64,000 bases of DNA from a bacterium (GCA_035529855.1 DATKVX010000079.1:1-64000), one strand, 5' to 3'; shown: positions 50,252-60,068, counted from the stretch's first letter. Notes: generated from the sequence alone by a model not told the origin. Translations and numbers: made by a program.

Positions 50252-50746
50252 ATGGCCGGATTACCTCTCGAGCAGATAGCAGACAAGGTCAAGGACGCGG
50301 TAGGCGACGTCGTCGTCGACGTGAACGAGGGCGACCGGGTCCCGTTCCTGCGGGTGGAGGCGGGCGCCGTCGCCCGGCTGGCGCGCTTCCTCCGCGACGA
50401 CGCCGAGCTGGCCTTCGATTTCTTGATGTACATAACCGCGGTCGACTTCCCGGACGAGGACAAGCTCACGCTCGTATATCATTACTTCTCCTACCGGAAC
50501 CAGCAGTCGTTGATGGTGAAGGCCGACGTGCCGCGCCGGGGCGGCGCGGCGCGGTCGATAGCCCACATCTACGCCGCCGCGGATTGGCTCGAGCGCGAGG
50601 TCTACGACCTCTTCGGCGTGACCTTCGAGGGCCACCCCAACCTCACGCGCATCCTGACGCCGGAGGGCTTCGAGGGCCACCCGCTCCTCAAGGATTTCGC
50701 GAGCGAGGACTACGTGCCGTTCCCGGACAAGATGCCGGGGAAATAG
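50252..50746 (+). CDS. nuoC: Complex I subunit NuoC
   Basis: A 164-residue 30-kDa-type subunit: [75 protein letters not shown]. It is separate from NuoD, not fused as in E. coli. ATG 50252 fits; TTG 50234 would add six residues. Confidence 0.92.
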   Translation: MAGLPLEQIADKVKDAVGDVVVDVNEGDRVPFLRVEAGAVARLARFLRDDAELAFDFLMYITAVDFPDEDKLTLVYHYFSYRNQQSLMVKADVPRRGGAARSIAHIYAAADWLEREVYDLFGVTFEGHPNLTRILTPEGFEGHPLLKDFASEDYVPFPDKMPGK

Positions 50747-50769
50747 CCCAAGGCTGCCAAGCCGGTCTT

Positions 50770-51885
50770 ATGCCCACCGATACCGCGATACATACCCAGG
50801 AGTTCCAGGTCAACATGGGGCCGCAGCACCCGTCGACGCACGGCGTCTTCCGTATGGTGCTGACGATGGACGGCGAGCGCGTCGTCGACAGCGAGCCGCA
50901 CGTCGGCTTCCTCCATCGCTCGATGGAGAAGATGGCCGAGAACCGCCTCTACATCCAGTTCCTGCCGATGGCGGACCGCATCGACTACCTGAGCTCGTTG
51001 TTCTGCGCCGCGGCGCACTGCGAAGCGGTCGAGCAACTGATGGAGATAGAGGTGCCGCCGCGGGCCAAGTACCTCCGCACGATGTTCATGGAGCTCAACC
51101 GCATCGCCTCGCACTGCATCTTCTTCGGCGTCTTCGCGCTCGACCTGGGCGCGGTGACGCCCTTCCTCTACGGCTTCCGCGAGCGCGAGCTCACTATGGA
51201 CCTGTTGGAGATGACGACGGGCCAGCGGATGACGTTCAACTACCTACGCTTCGGCGGCGTGGCCGCGGACCTGCCGGATTCGTTTTTCCCGGCGGCGGAG
51301 AAGTTCCTGAAAGTTTTTCCGGGCAGAATTACCGACTACGAGCGCATCCTGAACGAGAACGAGATCTTCCTGGCGCGCACGAAGGGCGTGGGCGTAGTGG
51401 AAGGCGCCCGGGCCGTCAACTACGGCTGGAGCGGCCCCAACCTCCGCGCCTCGGGCGTGGACTTTGACCTTCGCCGGAACATGCCGTACGAGGCGTACGG
51501 CGAGCTGGGGTACGAGCCGGTGGTGCTCACGAGGGGAGATTGCTACGACCGCTACCTGGCCCGCATCCTCGAGATGCGCGCCTCGCACGCGTTGATAAAG
51601 AAGTGCCTGGAGGGATTGCCCGACGGGCCGACCGTGAAAGAGAAAGTGCCCAAGTTCCCCAAAGTCCCGGCGGGCGAGGTCTACGCGCGCGTCGAGTCGC
51701 CGCGGGGCGACTACGGCCTATACCTCGTCTCGGACGGTGCCGACAAGCCGTACCGCTACAAGCTGCGGACGCCGTCGTTCAACAACCTCTCCATGATACG
51801 GGAGATGCTCCGGGGCGTATACCTGGCGGACATCGTGCCGATATTCGGCTCGCTGGACGTCATCTTGCCGGACGTCGACAGGTAA
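50770..51885 (+). CDS. nuoD: Complex I subunit NuoD
   Basis: A 371-residue 49-kDa subunit forming the quinone cavity with NuoB. It has FQVNMGPQHPSTHGVFR, EPHVGFLHRSMEKMAE, MELNRIASHCIFF and the C-terminal TPSFNNLSMIREMLRG / DVILPDVDR end. The end reads DVDR as in true complex I NuoD, not the DPC of [NiFe] hydrogenases. ATG 50770 lies 23 bases after nuoC. Confidence 0.94.
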   Translation: MPTDTAIHTQEFQVNMGPQHPSTHGVFRMVLTMDGERVVDSEPHVGFLHRSMEKMAENRLYIQFLPMADRIDYLSSLFCAAAHCEAVEQLMEIEVPPRAKYLRTMFMELNRIASHCIFFGVFALDLGAVTPFLYGFRERELTMDLLEMTTGQRMTFNYLRFGGVAADLPDSFFPAAEKFLKVFPGRITDYERILNENEIFLARTKGVGVVEGARAVNYGWSGPNLRASGVDFDLRRNMPYEAYGELGYEPVVLTRGDCYDRYLARILEMRASHALIKKCLEGLPDGPTVKEKVPKFPKVPAGEVYARVESPRGDYGLYLVSDGADKPYRYKLRTPSFNNLSMIREMLRGVYLADIVPIFGSLDVILPDVDR

Positions 51886-51901
51886 ATACCGCGCGAAGCG
51901 T

Positions 51902-52930
51902 ATGATAATTCACCCCGTACTCTCTTGGCTTAATGAATGGTGGAAGGGCGTCGTAGCGAGCTACGGCCTGCCGTCGTGGTTCGTCCCCGCGGCCCAAATG
52001 GTCGTCCACGCAATATTAATAGCCGGCTTCATCGCGGTATTGGTCCTGTTCCTCATCTGGCTCACGCGCAAGGTTTCGGCACACATCCAGCAGCGCTTCG
52101 GGCCCATGCGCGTGGGGTGGCACGGCGCGGTCCAGACCGTCGCCGACGCGCTGAAGCTGGTGCAGAAGGAGGATACGACGCCGCGCAGCTGCGACCGGCC
52201 GGTCTTCAATATAGCGCCGTTCCTGGCCTTCGCGCCCACCGTCGTGGCCTTCGTCGTTATCCCGTTCGGCGACGGCGCCATCATCCGCGACCTGAACATC
52301 GGCGTACTGTTCCTTTTCGCCATTACGACCATAAACGTTATCGCCGTCATTTCGGGCGGCTGGGCGTCGGGCTCGAAGTACTCGTTGTTGGGCGGGTTTC
52401 GCTCCGCGGCGCAGCTCGTCTCGTACGAGGTTCCGCTGGTGCTCTCGGCGCTGGGCGTCATCATGCTCGCCGGCTCGATGAAGATGGGGGCCATCGTCGA
52501 CGCGCAGAGCGGAATCTGGTTCGTGGTGTATCAACCGCTGGCGTTCGCGATCTACGTCATCGCCGCCACGGCGGAGGTGAACCGTACGCCGTTCGACATC
52601 CCCGAGGCCGAGCAGGAGCTGGTGGCGGGGTTCAACGTCGAGTACTCCGGTATGAAGTTCGCGATGTTCTTCCTGGCGGAGTTCGCGAACATGTTCCTGG
52701 TCTCGGCTATCGCGGCGACGCTCTTCCTGGGCGGCTGGCGGGGCCCTTGGCTGCCGGGCGAGTTCTGGTTCCTCATCAAGTCTTTCGCGATCGTATTGTT
52801 GTTGATGTTCTTCAGGTGGACCTATCCCCGGCTGCGCGTCGACCAGCTGATGTCGTTCGCTTGGAAGTTCCTACTGCCGCTCGCGTTCCTGAACATAATA
52901 ATAACCGGCCTTATAATCGTTCTGATATAG
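51902..52930 (+). CDS. nuoH: Complex I subunit NuoH
   Basis: A 342-residue membrane subunit with 8 predicted helices that links the quinone site to the pumps: QQRFGPMRVGWHGAVQTVADALKLVQKED, YEVPLVLSALGV, AEVNRTPFDIPEAEQELVAGFNVEYSGM. All the conserved acidic segments are intact. Confidence 0.95.
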   Translation: MIIHPVLSWLNEWWKGVVASYGLPSWFVPAAQMVVHAILIAGFIAVLVLFLIWLTRKVSAHIQQRFGPMRVGWHGAVQTVADALKLVQKEDTTPRSCDRPVFNIAPFLAFAPTVVAFVVIPFGDGAIIRDLNIGVLFLFAITTINVIAVISGGWASGSKYSLLGGFRSAAQLVSYEVPLVLSALGVIMLAGSMKMGAIVDAQSGIWFVVYQPLAFAIYVIAATAEVNRTPFDIPEAEQELVAGFNVEYSGMKFAMFFLAEFANMFLVSAIAATLFLGGWRGPWLPGEFWFLIKSFAIVLLLMFFRWTYPRLRVDQLMSFAWKFLLPLAFLNIIITGLIIVLI

Positions 52931-52933
52931 AGT

Positions 52934-53395
52934 ATGGTGATTTTCCGGGCTATCGCGAGGTTGGTAAAGGGTACGTGGTGGCTGCTCGTCGGCTTGGCCA
53001 CGACGACCAAGCACTTGCTGCGCCGCGCCATAACGGTCCAGTACCCCAAGGAGCGGTTCGAGCAGTGGCCGCGGTTCCGGGGCCGCGTCGCGATGGTCCC
53101 GGACGACGAAGGCGGTCATAAATGCACGGCGTGTGCCCAGTGCATTCGCGTTTGCCCGGCGGCTTGCATCACGCTCGAGCGCCACAAAGAGGAGGGCGTC
53201 AAAGGGTTCGTCGTCGACGGTTACTTTATAAACCTCGGCCTGTGCATATACTGCGGCTTGTGCGTCGAGGCTTGCAACTTCGGCGCGCTGGCGATGATAC
53301 CCGAGTACGAGATGTCGGTTTACGATAAATCGGAGTTGGTATACGACATTACTAAGTTGTTGTCGCGCCAGCTCGAGCCGGAGTTTAAGAAATAG
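52934..53395 (+). CDS. nuoI: Complex I subunit NuoI
   Basis: A 153-residue 2x[4Fe-4S] ferredoxin-like subunit with clusters N6a/N6b: CTACAQCIRVCPAACI and CIYCGLCVEACNFGAL. It is the likely electron entry point here, since nuoEFG are absent; a ferredoxin or other donor could dock on it. Confidence 0.94.
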   Translation: MVIFRAIARLVKGTWWLLVGLATTTKHLLRRAITVQYPKERFEQWPRFRGRVAMVPDDEGGHKCTACAQCIRVCPAACITLERHKEEGVKGFVVDGYFINLGLCIYCGLCVEACNFGALAMIPEYEMSVYDKSELVYDITKLLSRQLEPEFKK

Positions 53396-53475
53396 GTCGC
53401 GGCGTTCGCCCGGAGATAAAAAGTAAAAGGTTACGGGGTCAAAAGTTAGGGGAAGAGGTCGGCACAGGTATCGCG

Positions 53476-53997
53476 ATGGAAGTACGGGGAATATTCTACC
53501 GGGCTTTAAAGCAAGTGTTCCCGCATATCGGCGAGATCGTGGGGGAGGGACTAGGTAAATATTTCGAGGATATCGACGGCGCGGGTTGGTACGAAGCCGC
53601 TCCGTATCTCGCGACGGTGGAGTACCTTCGCGACCGCATTTCGCCGCAAGTCATGGTTTTAATAGGAAACCAACTGGTGGAAACCATTAGGGAGTATATG
53701 CCGGATTTCGACGTCGATTCGCCTGCGGAGTTGGCCGAAAAGCTACCGGAGTTGTACCGTAATTTCGTACGCGGGGAAGGGACGGGAGACTGGCACGTCG
53801 AGGAGTTCGCGGCCGGCCGGGCCGTAATCCGCGAAACGGGCATCACCGGGAGCGTGGATTTTAGCGTAGGCGTTATTAAGAGCAGCCTCGAGGCGGTCGG
53901 CGCGTATAACGTCCGGGTAGCCGTCATCGACGATCGCGCAGAGGGTGCCGACGCCAACCGCTACCTGGTGGAATGGCTCGAGCCCGACGCGGATTAA
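53476..53997 (+). CDS. Unknown protein inserted between nuoI and nuoJ (possible sensor)
   Basis: A 173-residue soluble protein. It starts MEVRGIFYRALKQVFPHIGEIVGEGL and ends with a strand-rich module (GRAVIRETGITGSVDFSVGVIKSSLEAVGAYNVRVAVIDD). The shape recalls DUF2378/TIGR02265 and V4R/heme-NO-binding-type small sensors, but the resemblance is weak. It is set off by an 80-base AT-richer gap with no good Shine-Dalgarno. The position in the respiratory operon hints at redox or energy sensing. Confidence 0.6.
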   Translation: MEVRGIFYRALKQVFPHIGEIVGEGLGKYFEDIDGAGWYEAAPYLATVEYLRDRISPQVMVLIGNQLVETIREYMPDFDVDSPAELAEKLPELYRNFVRGEGTGDWHVEEFAAGRAVIRETGITGSVDFSVGVIKSSLEAVGAYNVRVAVIDDRAEGADANRYLVEWLEPDAD

Positions 53998-54020
53998 ATA
54001 CCGCGGGGCCGCGTTAAAAT

Positions 54021-54527
54021 ATGACGGATTGGATATACATAATGGCTTTTTACGGCGTCGCCGGCGTGGCGTTGCTCGGCGGCCTGGGCGTGCTCTTCTT
54101 CCGAAACCTCTTCCACGCCGGCCTGAGCTTGATTCTGTCGCTCTTCGCGGTGGCGTCGCTGTTCGTCCTCTTGGGCGCGGAGTTCCTGGCGGGCGTGCAG
54201 GTCCTCATCTACGTGGGCGCGGTGGCGGTGCTTATACTCTTCGCGGTTATGTTGACGCAGCGCATTACGGCCCGGCGCGTCAGGCGGTATACCCGCGCCC
54301 TCGTACCAGCGGCGTTGGTAATACTCGGCTTGGCGGCGGTAACGGCGCTCGTGATGGTTAGGGTCGAGCTGCCGCCGATGGCGCCCATACCCGAGGCCGG
54401 CGCCCTCGACGAGCTCGCCGACCTGCTGCTCTCGACGTACCTGTTGCCGTTCGAGGTTATATCGCTGCTTCTCCTGGGGGCGCTCGTCGGCGCCATCGTG
54501 CTGGCGCGGAAGGAGGAGCGGCGATGA
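54021..54527 (+). CDS. nuoJ: Complex I subunit NuoJ
   Basis: A 168-residue five-helix membrane subunit. The pi-bulge helix region is LLGAEFLAGVQVLIYVGAVAVLILFAVMLTQ, strongly conserved. It overlaps nuoK by four bases. Confidence 0.93.
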   Translation: MTDWIYIMAFYGVAGVALLGGLGVLFFRNLFHAGLSLILSLFAVASLFVLLGAEFLAGVQVLIYVGAVAVLILFAVMLTQRITARRVRRYTRALVPAALVILGLAAVTALVMVRVELPPMAPIPEAGALDELADLLLSTYLLPFEVISLLLLGALVGAIVLARKEERR

Positions 54528-54835
54528 TGATAACGCCCCTCCACTTCGTCGGCGTGTCGGTGCTCCTCTTCGGCGTTGGCCTGCTCGTCGTCCTGACCCG
54601 GCGCAACGCCATCGGTATCCTTATGGGCATCGAGCTCATGCTCAACGCCGTCAACGTGGCGCTGGTGACGTTCGACCGCGTTTACGGGCCCGAGCGCCTC
54701 GACGGCCAACTCTTTTCGTTGTTCGTGATAACGGTCGCGGCGGCCGAGGCCGTCGTGGGCCTGGCGTTGATCCTGGCTATCTACCGCTCGCGCGGGACCG
54801 TCGCCGTCGACGACCTGCACGAGCTACGCGGCTGA
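54524..54835 (+). CDS. nuoK: Complex I subunit NuoK
   Basis: A 103-residue three-helix subunit homologous to MrpC. Conserved acids are in GILMGIELMLNAVNVALVTF and VAAAEAVVGLALI, both needed for proton pumping. Confidence 0.94.
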   Translation: MMITPLHFVGVSVLLFGVGLLVVLTRRNAIGILMGIELMLNAVNVALVTFDRVYGPERLDGQLFSLFVITVAAAEAVVGLALILAIYRSRGTVAVDDLHELRG

Positions 54836-54841
54836 GTTTAC

Positions 54842-55444
54842 GTGGGGCGGATAATCGCAGCGGCGGTCTTGGGGGCGTCTTGCCTTGCGGCGAGCGCCGT
54901 CGCGGGCGAGTACGAGCCGTTTACGCACGACGCGCTCGGCGTAACGCTTAACGTCCCGCCCGGGTACGAGGCGGAGGAGGCCGCGCCGGCCGAAGGAACC
55001 ACGGTTACCGCGGTTCGCTTGAGTTGGCCCGAGGGCCCGCACGCCGGCTTGGAGGCATTAATAACGCGCCGCGAGGCCGCGTACGCGAACGTCGTAATCT
55101 GGGCCGGCTTTTACCAGCGCCGGCTGGGGGCGTCGAGCTCGTTCGAAGTGGACGGCGAGATTTTAGGAGAAGCCGAACTCGCGGCGGCGGGCGCGGACGA
55201 CGGTTTAAGAAACTCTTACGTAGTAGGGGAGCAAGAGGGGAGGCGCCGCCTCGAGGTGCTATTTTTAACTTCGGGGAATAATTTATACGTGGTAGAGCTC
55301 TCGCACCCGGAAGTCGTCGAAAATCGCCTCGCGGCCGCGGCGCGGGAAATGCTAAGTTCTATTGAGATATTACCGCCGGTGGAAGACGAACCGCCCGAGG
55401 TACGCGACAGCCGCGACGCCGGGATGGAGCCGCCCCCGGAGTAG
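54842..55444 (+). CDS. Exported DUF1795/PsbP-like protein within nuo operon
   Basis: A 200-residue protein with Sec signal (RIIAAAVLGASCLAASAVAGE). The mature part looks like the PsbP/DcrB fold: DALGVTLNVPPGYEAEE ... AVRLSWPEGPHAGLEALITRRE ... VVELSHPEVVENRLAAAAREMLSSIEIL, then a proline-rich tail. It lies six bases from nuoK and nine from nuoL, so it is a firm part of the operon. Role unknown; periplasmic. Confidence 0.65.
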   Translation: MGRIIAAAVLGASCLAASAVAGEYEPFTHDALGVTLNVPPGYEAEEAAPAEGTTVTAVRLSWPEGPHAGLEALITRREAAYANVVIWAGFYQRRLGASSSFEVDGEILGEAELAAAGADDGLRNSYVVGEQEGRRRLEVLFLTSGNNLYVVELSHPEVVENRLAAAAREMLSSIEILPPVEDEPPEVRDSRDAGMEPPPE

Positions 55445-55453
55445 ACTCGAGCT

Positions 55454-57382
55454 ATGGTCTGGTTAGCGTCGATAATTAATTTCGCGCCTCTGCTGGGCTT
55501 CCTCATCGCCGTCCTGTGGGGTAGGCGGATGGGCGAGCCCAAGGCCGCGATCGCGCCGGTCGCGGCGCTGGGCGTCTCGTTCGCCGCCGCGATAGCGCTA
55601 TTCGTCCGCATCCTGCTGGGCCACGGCGGCGACTTCTCCTATACCTGGTTCCAGGTGGGCGACTTCACGCTGCACGTCGGCTTCCAGCTCGACCGCTTCG
55701 GCGGCGTAATGGCCCTCGTCGTCGCGACCGTCTCGTTCATGATCCACATTTACTCGACCGGCTACATGGCCGGCGACAAGCTCTACGGCCGCTACTTCGC
55801 GTACCTGAACCTCTTCTCGGCGGCGATGCTCGGGTTGGTTTTGGCCAACAACTTCCTGCAGGCGTTCATCTTCTGGGAACTGGTCGGCCTTACGTCTTAC
55901 CTCTTAATCGGTTTCTGGTTCGAGAAGCCGGAAGCGGCCAACGCCGGAATGAAGGCGTTCATAACGACGAGGCTGGGAGACGTCGGCCTGTTGGTGGGCA
56001 TTATACTCATCTTCACGCTGACCGGGACGTTCCACTTCGGGACCGTCTTCGGCCTCCTCGAGTACGGCGCGCTGGCGCCGGCGATGGTAACCGCCATCGC
56101 GCTCCTCATCTTCGCGGGCGCGGTGGGTAAGTCGGCGCAGATTCCGCTGCACGTCTGGCTCCCGGACGCGATGGAGGGCCCGACGCCGGTCAGCGCCCTG
56201 ATCCACGCCGCGACGATGGTGGCCGCGGGCGTCTACCTCGTCGCGCGCTCGTTCCCGATATTCGTCGCCGCCGCGGGCGCCTCGGAGGTCGTGGCGTACG
56301 TGGGGGCGACCACGGCCCTCATGGCCGCGACCATAGCCGTAGTCCAGATCGACATCAAGCGCGTGCTGGCGTATTCCACCATAAGCCAACTCGGCTATAT
56401 GATGCTCGCGCTGGGGTGCGGCAGCCAGGCCGCGGGTATATTCCACCTCTACACGCACGCGTTCTTCAAGGCGCTGCTGTTTTTGGGCGCCGGCGCCGTC
56501 ATCCACGCGTGTCACACCAACGACATGCGCGAGATGGGCGGCCTGGGCCGCCGGATGAAGTGGACCGCGGCCACGTTCGTGCTGGCGGCGCTCGCGCTGG
56601 CGGGCGTGCCGCCGTTCTCGGGCTTCTTCTCCAAGGATGAGATCCTGGCGGCGGTCGTCGACCACGGCGGCTGGTACCTGGCCTTCGCCGCCTTCTTCAC
56701 CGTCTTCCTGACGGCGTTCTACATGTTCCGCGCCATATTCATAACCTTCGGTGGCAAGGCGGGCGAAAAGGCGGAGCGCGCCCACGAAGCGCCCTGGAAT
56801 ATGCTGGGGCCGATGGTGTTCCTCTGCATATTCTCGGTGGCGGCCGGATGGGTCGGGATACCGGGGGTAACGAAGGGCTTCGCCTGGTTGGCCGGCTTCC
56901 ACGTGTACGGCGGGCACCACGGCGTCAACGTCGGCGCCGCGGGTGCGTCGCTCGCGCTGGCGGCGGGCGGCATCGCGCTCGCTTGGGCTTTGTACAGGTT
57001 GAAGGTGTACCCGGTCGAAAAGATCTACCGGGCCTTCCGGCCGGTAGCGTTCGTGCTCGAGCGTAAATACTTCTTCGACGACGTGTACGGCTTTTTGTTC
57101 GTCAAGGGGACCGTGTTCGTCGCGCGGCTGTGGGGCCTGTTCGACAATTACGTGATCGACGGCGCCGTTAACGGCACCGCCTGGCTCACGGTCCTGTGGT
57201 CGAAGTTCAAGGGTTGGTTCGACCTCGCCGTCGTCGACGGCGCGGTTAACTTCACGGGCTGGATTACGCAGGCCTTCGGTAAAATTTTCCGCCGCGTCCA
57301 GACGGGCTACGTCCAGGAATATTTAATCGTCCTGGCGTGCGGCGTCGTCGCGATACTGGTCGCGGTAATCGTTATTCTTTAG
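55454..57382 (+). CDS. nuoL: Complex I subunit NuoL
   Basis: A 642-residue antiporter-like subunit with its typical lateral helix. Conserved Lys/Glu/His sites are in FIFWELVGLTSYLLIGFWFEK, VGKSAQIPLHVWLPDAMEGPTPVSALIHAATMV and DIKRVLAYSTISQLGYM. The C-terminal part repeats an (I/V)DGAVN(G)T segment twice (VIDGAVNGTAWLT, VVDGAVNFTGWIT) before RRVQTGYVQEY. Confidence 0.95.
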   Translation: MVWLASIINFAPLLGFLIAVLWGRRMGEPKAAIAPVAALGVSFAAAIALFVRILLGHGGDFSYTWFQVGDFTLHVGFQLDRFGGVMALVVATVSFMIHIYSTGYMAGDKLYGRYFAYLNLFSAAMLGLVLANNFLQAFIFWELVGLTSYLLIGFWFEKPEAANAGMKAFITTRLGDVGLLVGIILIFTLTGTFHFGTVFGLLEYGALAPAMVTAIALLIFAGAVGKSAQIPLHVWLPDAMEGPTPVSALIHAATMVAAGVYLVARSFPIFVAAAGASEVVAYVGATTALMAATIAVVQIDIKRVLAYSTISQLGYMMLALGCGSQAAGIFHLYTHAFFKALLFLGAGAVIHACHTNDMREMGGLGRRMKWTAATFVLAALALAGVPPFSGFFSKDEILAAVVDHGGWYLAFAAFFTVFLTAFYMFRAIFITFGGKAGEKAERAHEAPWNMLGPMVFLCIFSVAAGWVGIPGVTKGFAWLAGFHVYGGHHGVNVGAAGASLALAAGGIALAWALYRLKVYPVEKIYRAFRPVAFVLERKYFFDDVYGFLFVKGTVFVARLWGLFDNYVIDGAVNGTAWLTVLWSKFKGWFDLAVVDGAVNFTGWITQAFGKIFRRVQTGYVQEYLIVLACGVVAILVAVIVIL

Positions 57383-57391
57383 GGGGGCGGG

Positions 57392-57952
57392 TTGAAGACG
57401 TTGCCGTTGAACCGGGCGCACGTGAAGGGGGCCGTCGCGCTCCACCGGGCGACGCGGCCCTGGTGCTACCGGGGCAAAACCGCCCGAAGCGTGCTGCGCG
57501 CGTTCTACGACGCGTACGCCAACCGCGACTTCACCGTCGGGACGGTGGCGTTGGAAGAAGAGGGCGTAGCGGGCGTTATGTGCGGCGCGACGGACCCGGC
57601 GGGGCCGGCGCGGTGGCTGCGGCGGAGGAGGCGGTGGCGTTCTCTCCGGCCTCGGCTCGTGGGCGGCGCCGATATGGCGCTCGGCGGTTGGGACGCGGTA
57701 ACGTTGGCCCGGGCGGCCGAGGGGCTCGAGCGGCCGTCCTACCTCGTCGCCGCGGCGACGGCGGAAGAGTTAACGGAAGACGGCCTCGCGGCTTTAAGCG
57801 ATGCGTTCGCGGCGGCGACGGCCTCGCGCGGCGCGACGCATATAGTGGCTCCCAGCGCGGCGCCGGACGAACGGTTGGCAATAGCGGGATTCGAGACGGT
57901 TAAGGCCGATATAGCCGGCGAGGGTTTCGCCCTTTACGTGAGGAAATTATGA
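57392..57952 (+). CDS. GNAT-like acetyltransferase, divergent
   Basis: A 186-residue protein with a GNAT-type outline (LNRAHVKGAVALHRATRP, FTVGTVALEEEGVAGVMCGATD, TASRGATHIVAPSAAPDERLAIAGFETVKADI). The acetyl-CoA pyrophosphate loop (Q/RxxGxG/A) is not clear, so activity is doubtful. TTG start after GGGGGGCGGG. It lies between nuoL and nuoM and is coupled to the TPR gene by ATGA. Confidence 0.6.
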   Translation: MKTLPLNRAHVKGAVALHRATRPWCYRGKTARSVLRAFYDAYANRDFTVGTVALEEEGVAGVMCGATDPAGPARWLRRRRRWRSLRPRLVGGADMALGGWDAVTLARAAEGLERPSYLVAAATAEELTEDGLAALSDAFAAATASRGATHIVAPSAAPDERLAIAGFETVKADIAGEGFALYVRKL

Positions 57953-58548
57953 CGTTGGCGCGTAAGAAATTAATCGGGGTATTGATAGTCGTGGTCGCGG
58001 CGACGGCCGCCGCGGCCGACGACGCCATGCCGTACAAGGAGATAATTTCGGCCGACGCCGGCTGCCGCGAGTACTTCTGGGAAGGGATCGACGCGATCGG
58101 CGGCGGTAAGATGAAGGGCGCCCGGGATAAGCTGGATAAAGCGGTCAAAGCGGACGCCGATTGTTTCCTGGCGTACTTGCTTTTAAGCCAGCTCGAGTAT
58201 GCCGAGGGCAACGATGAGAAGTCGACCGAATACTTGCAGCGGGTCGCGGCCGAGCCGCCGGAGCTGTCCGCGCTGTACGAAGAGGTCGCCGTTGCGCTGC
58301 GCGCCGACGACTACGAGGCCGTGGCGTCGCAGGCGAAGAAGCTGGTGGCCGCGTATCCCCAGACGATGCGGGCCATAGCGGCCCTGCACCTGCTCGGCCG
58401 GGCGCAGTACTATTTGGGCCGGCGGGCGGAGGCCTTATTGGCGCTGAAAGCGGCCTACATGTACTCGGACCTCGCGCCGGGCACGGTGCCGGCGTACGGT
58501 TCGGAGGCCGAGGCGGAAGAATTGGAGGAATTCGCGGGCGTGCGTTAA
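57949..58548 (+). CDS. Exported TPR protein within nuo operon
   Basis: A 199-residue protein with signal (KKLIGVLIVVVAATAAAADDA). About four TPR-like units follow: ARDKLDKAVKADADCFLAYLLLSQLEYAEGNDEKSTEYLQRV, ALHLLGRAQYYLGRRAEALLALKAAYMY. Likely a periplasmic adaptor. Its link to respiration is only positional. Confidence 0.7.
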   Translation: MTLARKKLIGVLIVVVAATAAAADDAMPYKEIISADAGCREYFWEGIDAIGGGKMKGARDKLDKAVKADADCFLAYLLLSQLEYAEGNDEKSTEYLQRVAAEPPELSALYEEVAVALRADDYEAVASQAKKLVAAYPQTMRAIAALHLLGRAQYYLGRRAEALLALKAAYMYSDLAPGTVPAYGSEAEAEELEEFAGVR

Positions 58549-58583
58549 CGGCGGGCCCGCGCGTACATATTGTTTAGGAGGCT

Positions 58584-60068
58584 ATGGCGATGGCGTTTCC
58601 TATTTTAACAGCAACCGTCTTTACGCCGGTGGTGGGGATGGTGGTGGTCTTGCTCCTGCCCGAGCGGTGGGTGACCGGCATCCGGGCCGTCGGCGTTGCG
58701 TTCACCGCCGTCGCGATGGGTTTCTCGGCGTGGGCGCTCGCCGTATTCGACCCGGGTATCACCGGCGCGATGCAGCTCGAGGAATTGCACCGCTGGATTC
58801 CTTCGGTAAATGTTTTCTATCATCTCGGCATCGACGGCCTCTCGATACCGTTGTTTATTCTTACGACGCTGTTGTCGTTTTTAGCCGCCATCGCCTCTTT
58901 CTCCATAAAGGAACGGGTCAAGGAATATTACGCGCTGTATTTATTGCTCGTAGCCGGGATGTTGGGCGTCTTCGTCTCGCTAGACCTCTTCCTGTTCTAC
59001 GTCTTCTGGGAAGTCATGCTGGTGCCGATGTACTTCCTCATCGGCATGTGGGGGGGCGAAAGGCGCGAATACGCCGCCATAAAGTTCTTCCTCTACACGT
59101 TGTTGGGAAGCGTGATAATGCTCTTGGGGATATTGGCGCTGTACTTCACCGCCCAGCCCCATACCTTCGACATGCTCGAGCTCATGCGGCAGCAGGGGAC
59201 CTTCCTGCGGACGTTCCAGATCGTCGTTTTCCTGGCGTTCTTCGTGGGCTTCGCGATAAAGGTGCCGGTCTTCCCGTTCCATACGTGGTTGCCCGACGCC
59301 CACGTCGAGGCGCCCACGGCGATATCGGTATTGCTGGCGGGCGTGCTGTTGAAGATGGGCGGGTACGGCTTGCTCCGCGTCTCGTTCCCCATCCTGCCGC
59401 AGGGCGCCCACTGGTTCGCCTGGCCGCTGGCGATACTGGGCGTGATTAACATCGTTTACGGCTCGCTGGTCGCGATGGCGCAGAAGGACCTCAAGAAGCT
59501 CATCGCGTACTCGTCGGTGGGCCACATGGGGTTCGTGCTGCTGGGCGCCGCGGCTATGACGCCGACGGGCCTCAACGGCGCCGTGATGCAGATGTTCTGC
59601 CACGGCATCATAACGGGCGCGTTGTTCCTCTTGGTGGGCGTCCTCTACGACCGCGCCCACGTCCGCGACATCGACGCCTTCTCGGGCCTCGCCGTCCGCG
59701 TGCCGGTGTACGTCGGCATAATGTCCTTTACGATGTTCGCTTCTCTCGGGTTGCCCGGCCTCGCCGGTTTCGTAGCGGAATTCTTGTCGCTCGCCGGGGC
59801 CTTCCCGGTATTCCCGGTGCTGGTCATCATCTCGGGCGCCGGCATAGTCATAACCGCGGCGTACTTCCTGTGGACCATACGGCGTATGTTCCTGGGGAAA
59901 TTAATGCCGCGGTGGGAGAATTTACCCGACATCAACTTCCGCGAACTCGTGACGGTGGTGCCGCTCATGATACTCATGGTTCTCATAGGTGTCTATCCGT
60001 CGGTTTTGATTAAATTAATGAACCCGGCGCTCACCGAGCTCTCGCGGGTTATGATGGCCCTCAAGTAG
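58584..60068 (+). CDS. nuoM: Complex I subunit NuoM
   Basis: A 494-residue antiporter-like subunit: FLFYVFWEVMLVPMYFLIGMWGG (key Glu), KVPVFPFHTWLPDAHVEAPTAISVLLAGVLLKMGGYG, QKDLKKLIAYSSVGHMGFV. TAGGAGG precedes the ATG. Confidence 0.95.
   Translation: MAMAFPILTATVFTPVVGMVVVLLLPERWVTGIRAVGVAFTAVAMGFSAWALAVFDPGITGAMQLEELHRWIPSVNVFYHLGIDGLSIPLFILTTLLSFLAAIASFSIKERVKEYYALYLLLVAGMLGVFVSLDLFLFYVFWEVMLVPMYFLIGMWGGERREYAAIKFFLYTLLGSVIMLLGILALYFTAQPHTFDMLELMRQQGTFLRTFQIVVFLAFFVGFAIKVPVFPFHTWLPDAHVEAPTAISVLLAGVLLKMGGYGLLRVSFPILPQGAHWFAWPLAILGVINIVYGSLVAMAQKDLKKLIAYSSVGHMGFVLLGAAAMTPTGLNGAVMQMFCHGIITGALFLLVGVLYDRAHVRDIDAFSGLAVRVPVYVGIMSFTMFASLGLPGLAGFVAEFLSLAGAFPVFPVLVIISGAGIVITAAYFLWTIRRMFLGKLMPRWENLPDINFRELVTVVPLMILMVLIGVYPSVLIKLMNPALTELSRVMMALK

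Noticed and set aside
57070-57300. Internal duplication of a DGAVN segment near the NuoL C-terminus
   Set aside because: I believe similar double segments occur in other NuoL proteins, so it is not special to this genome.
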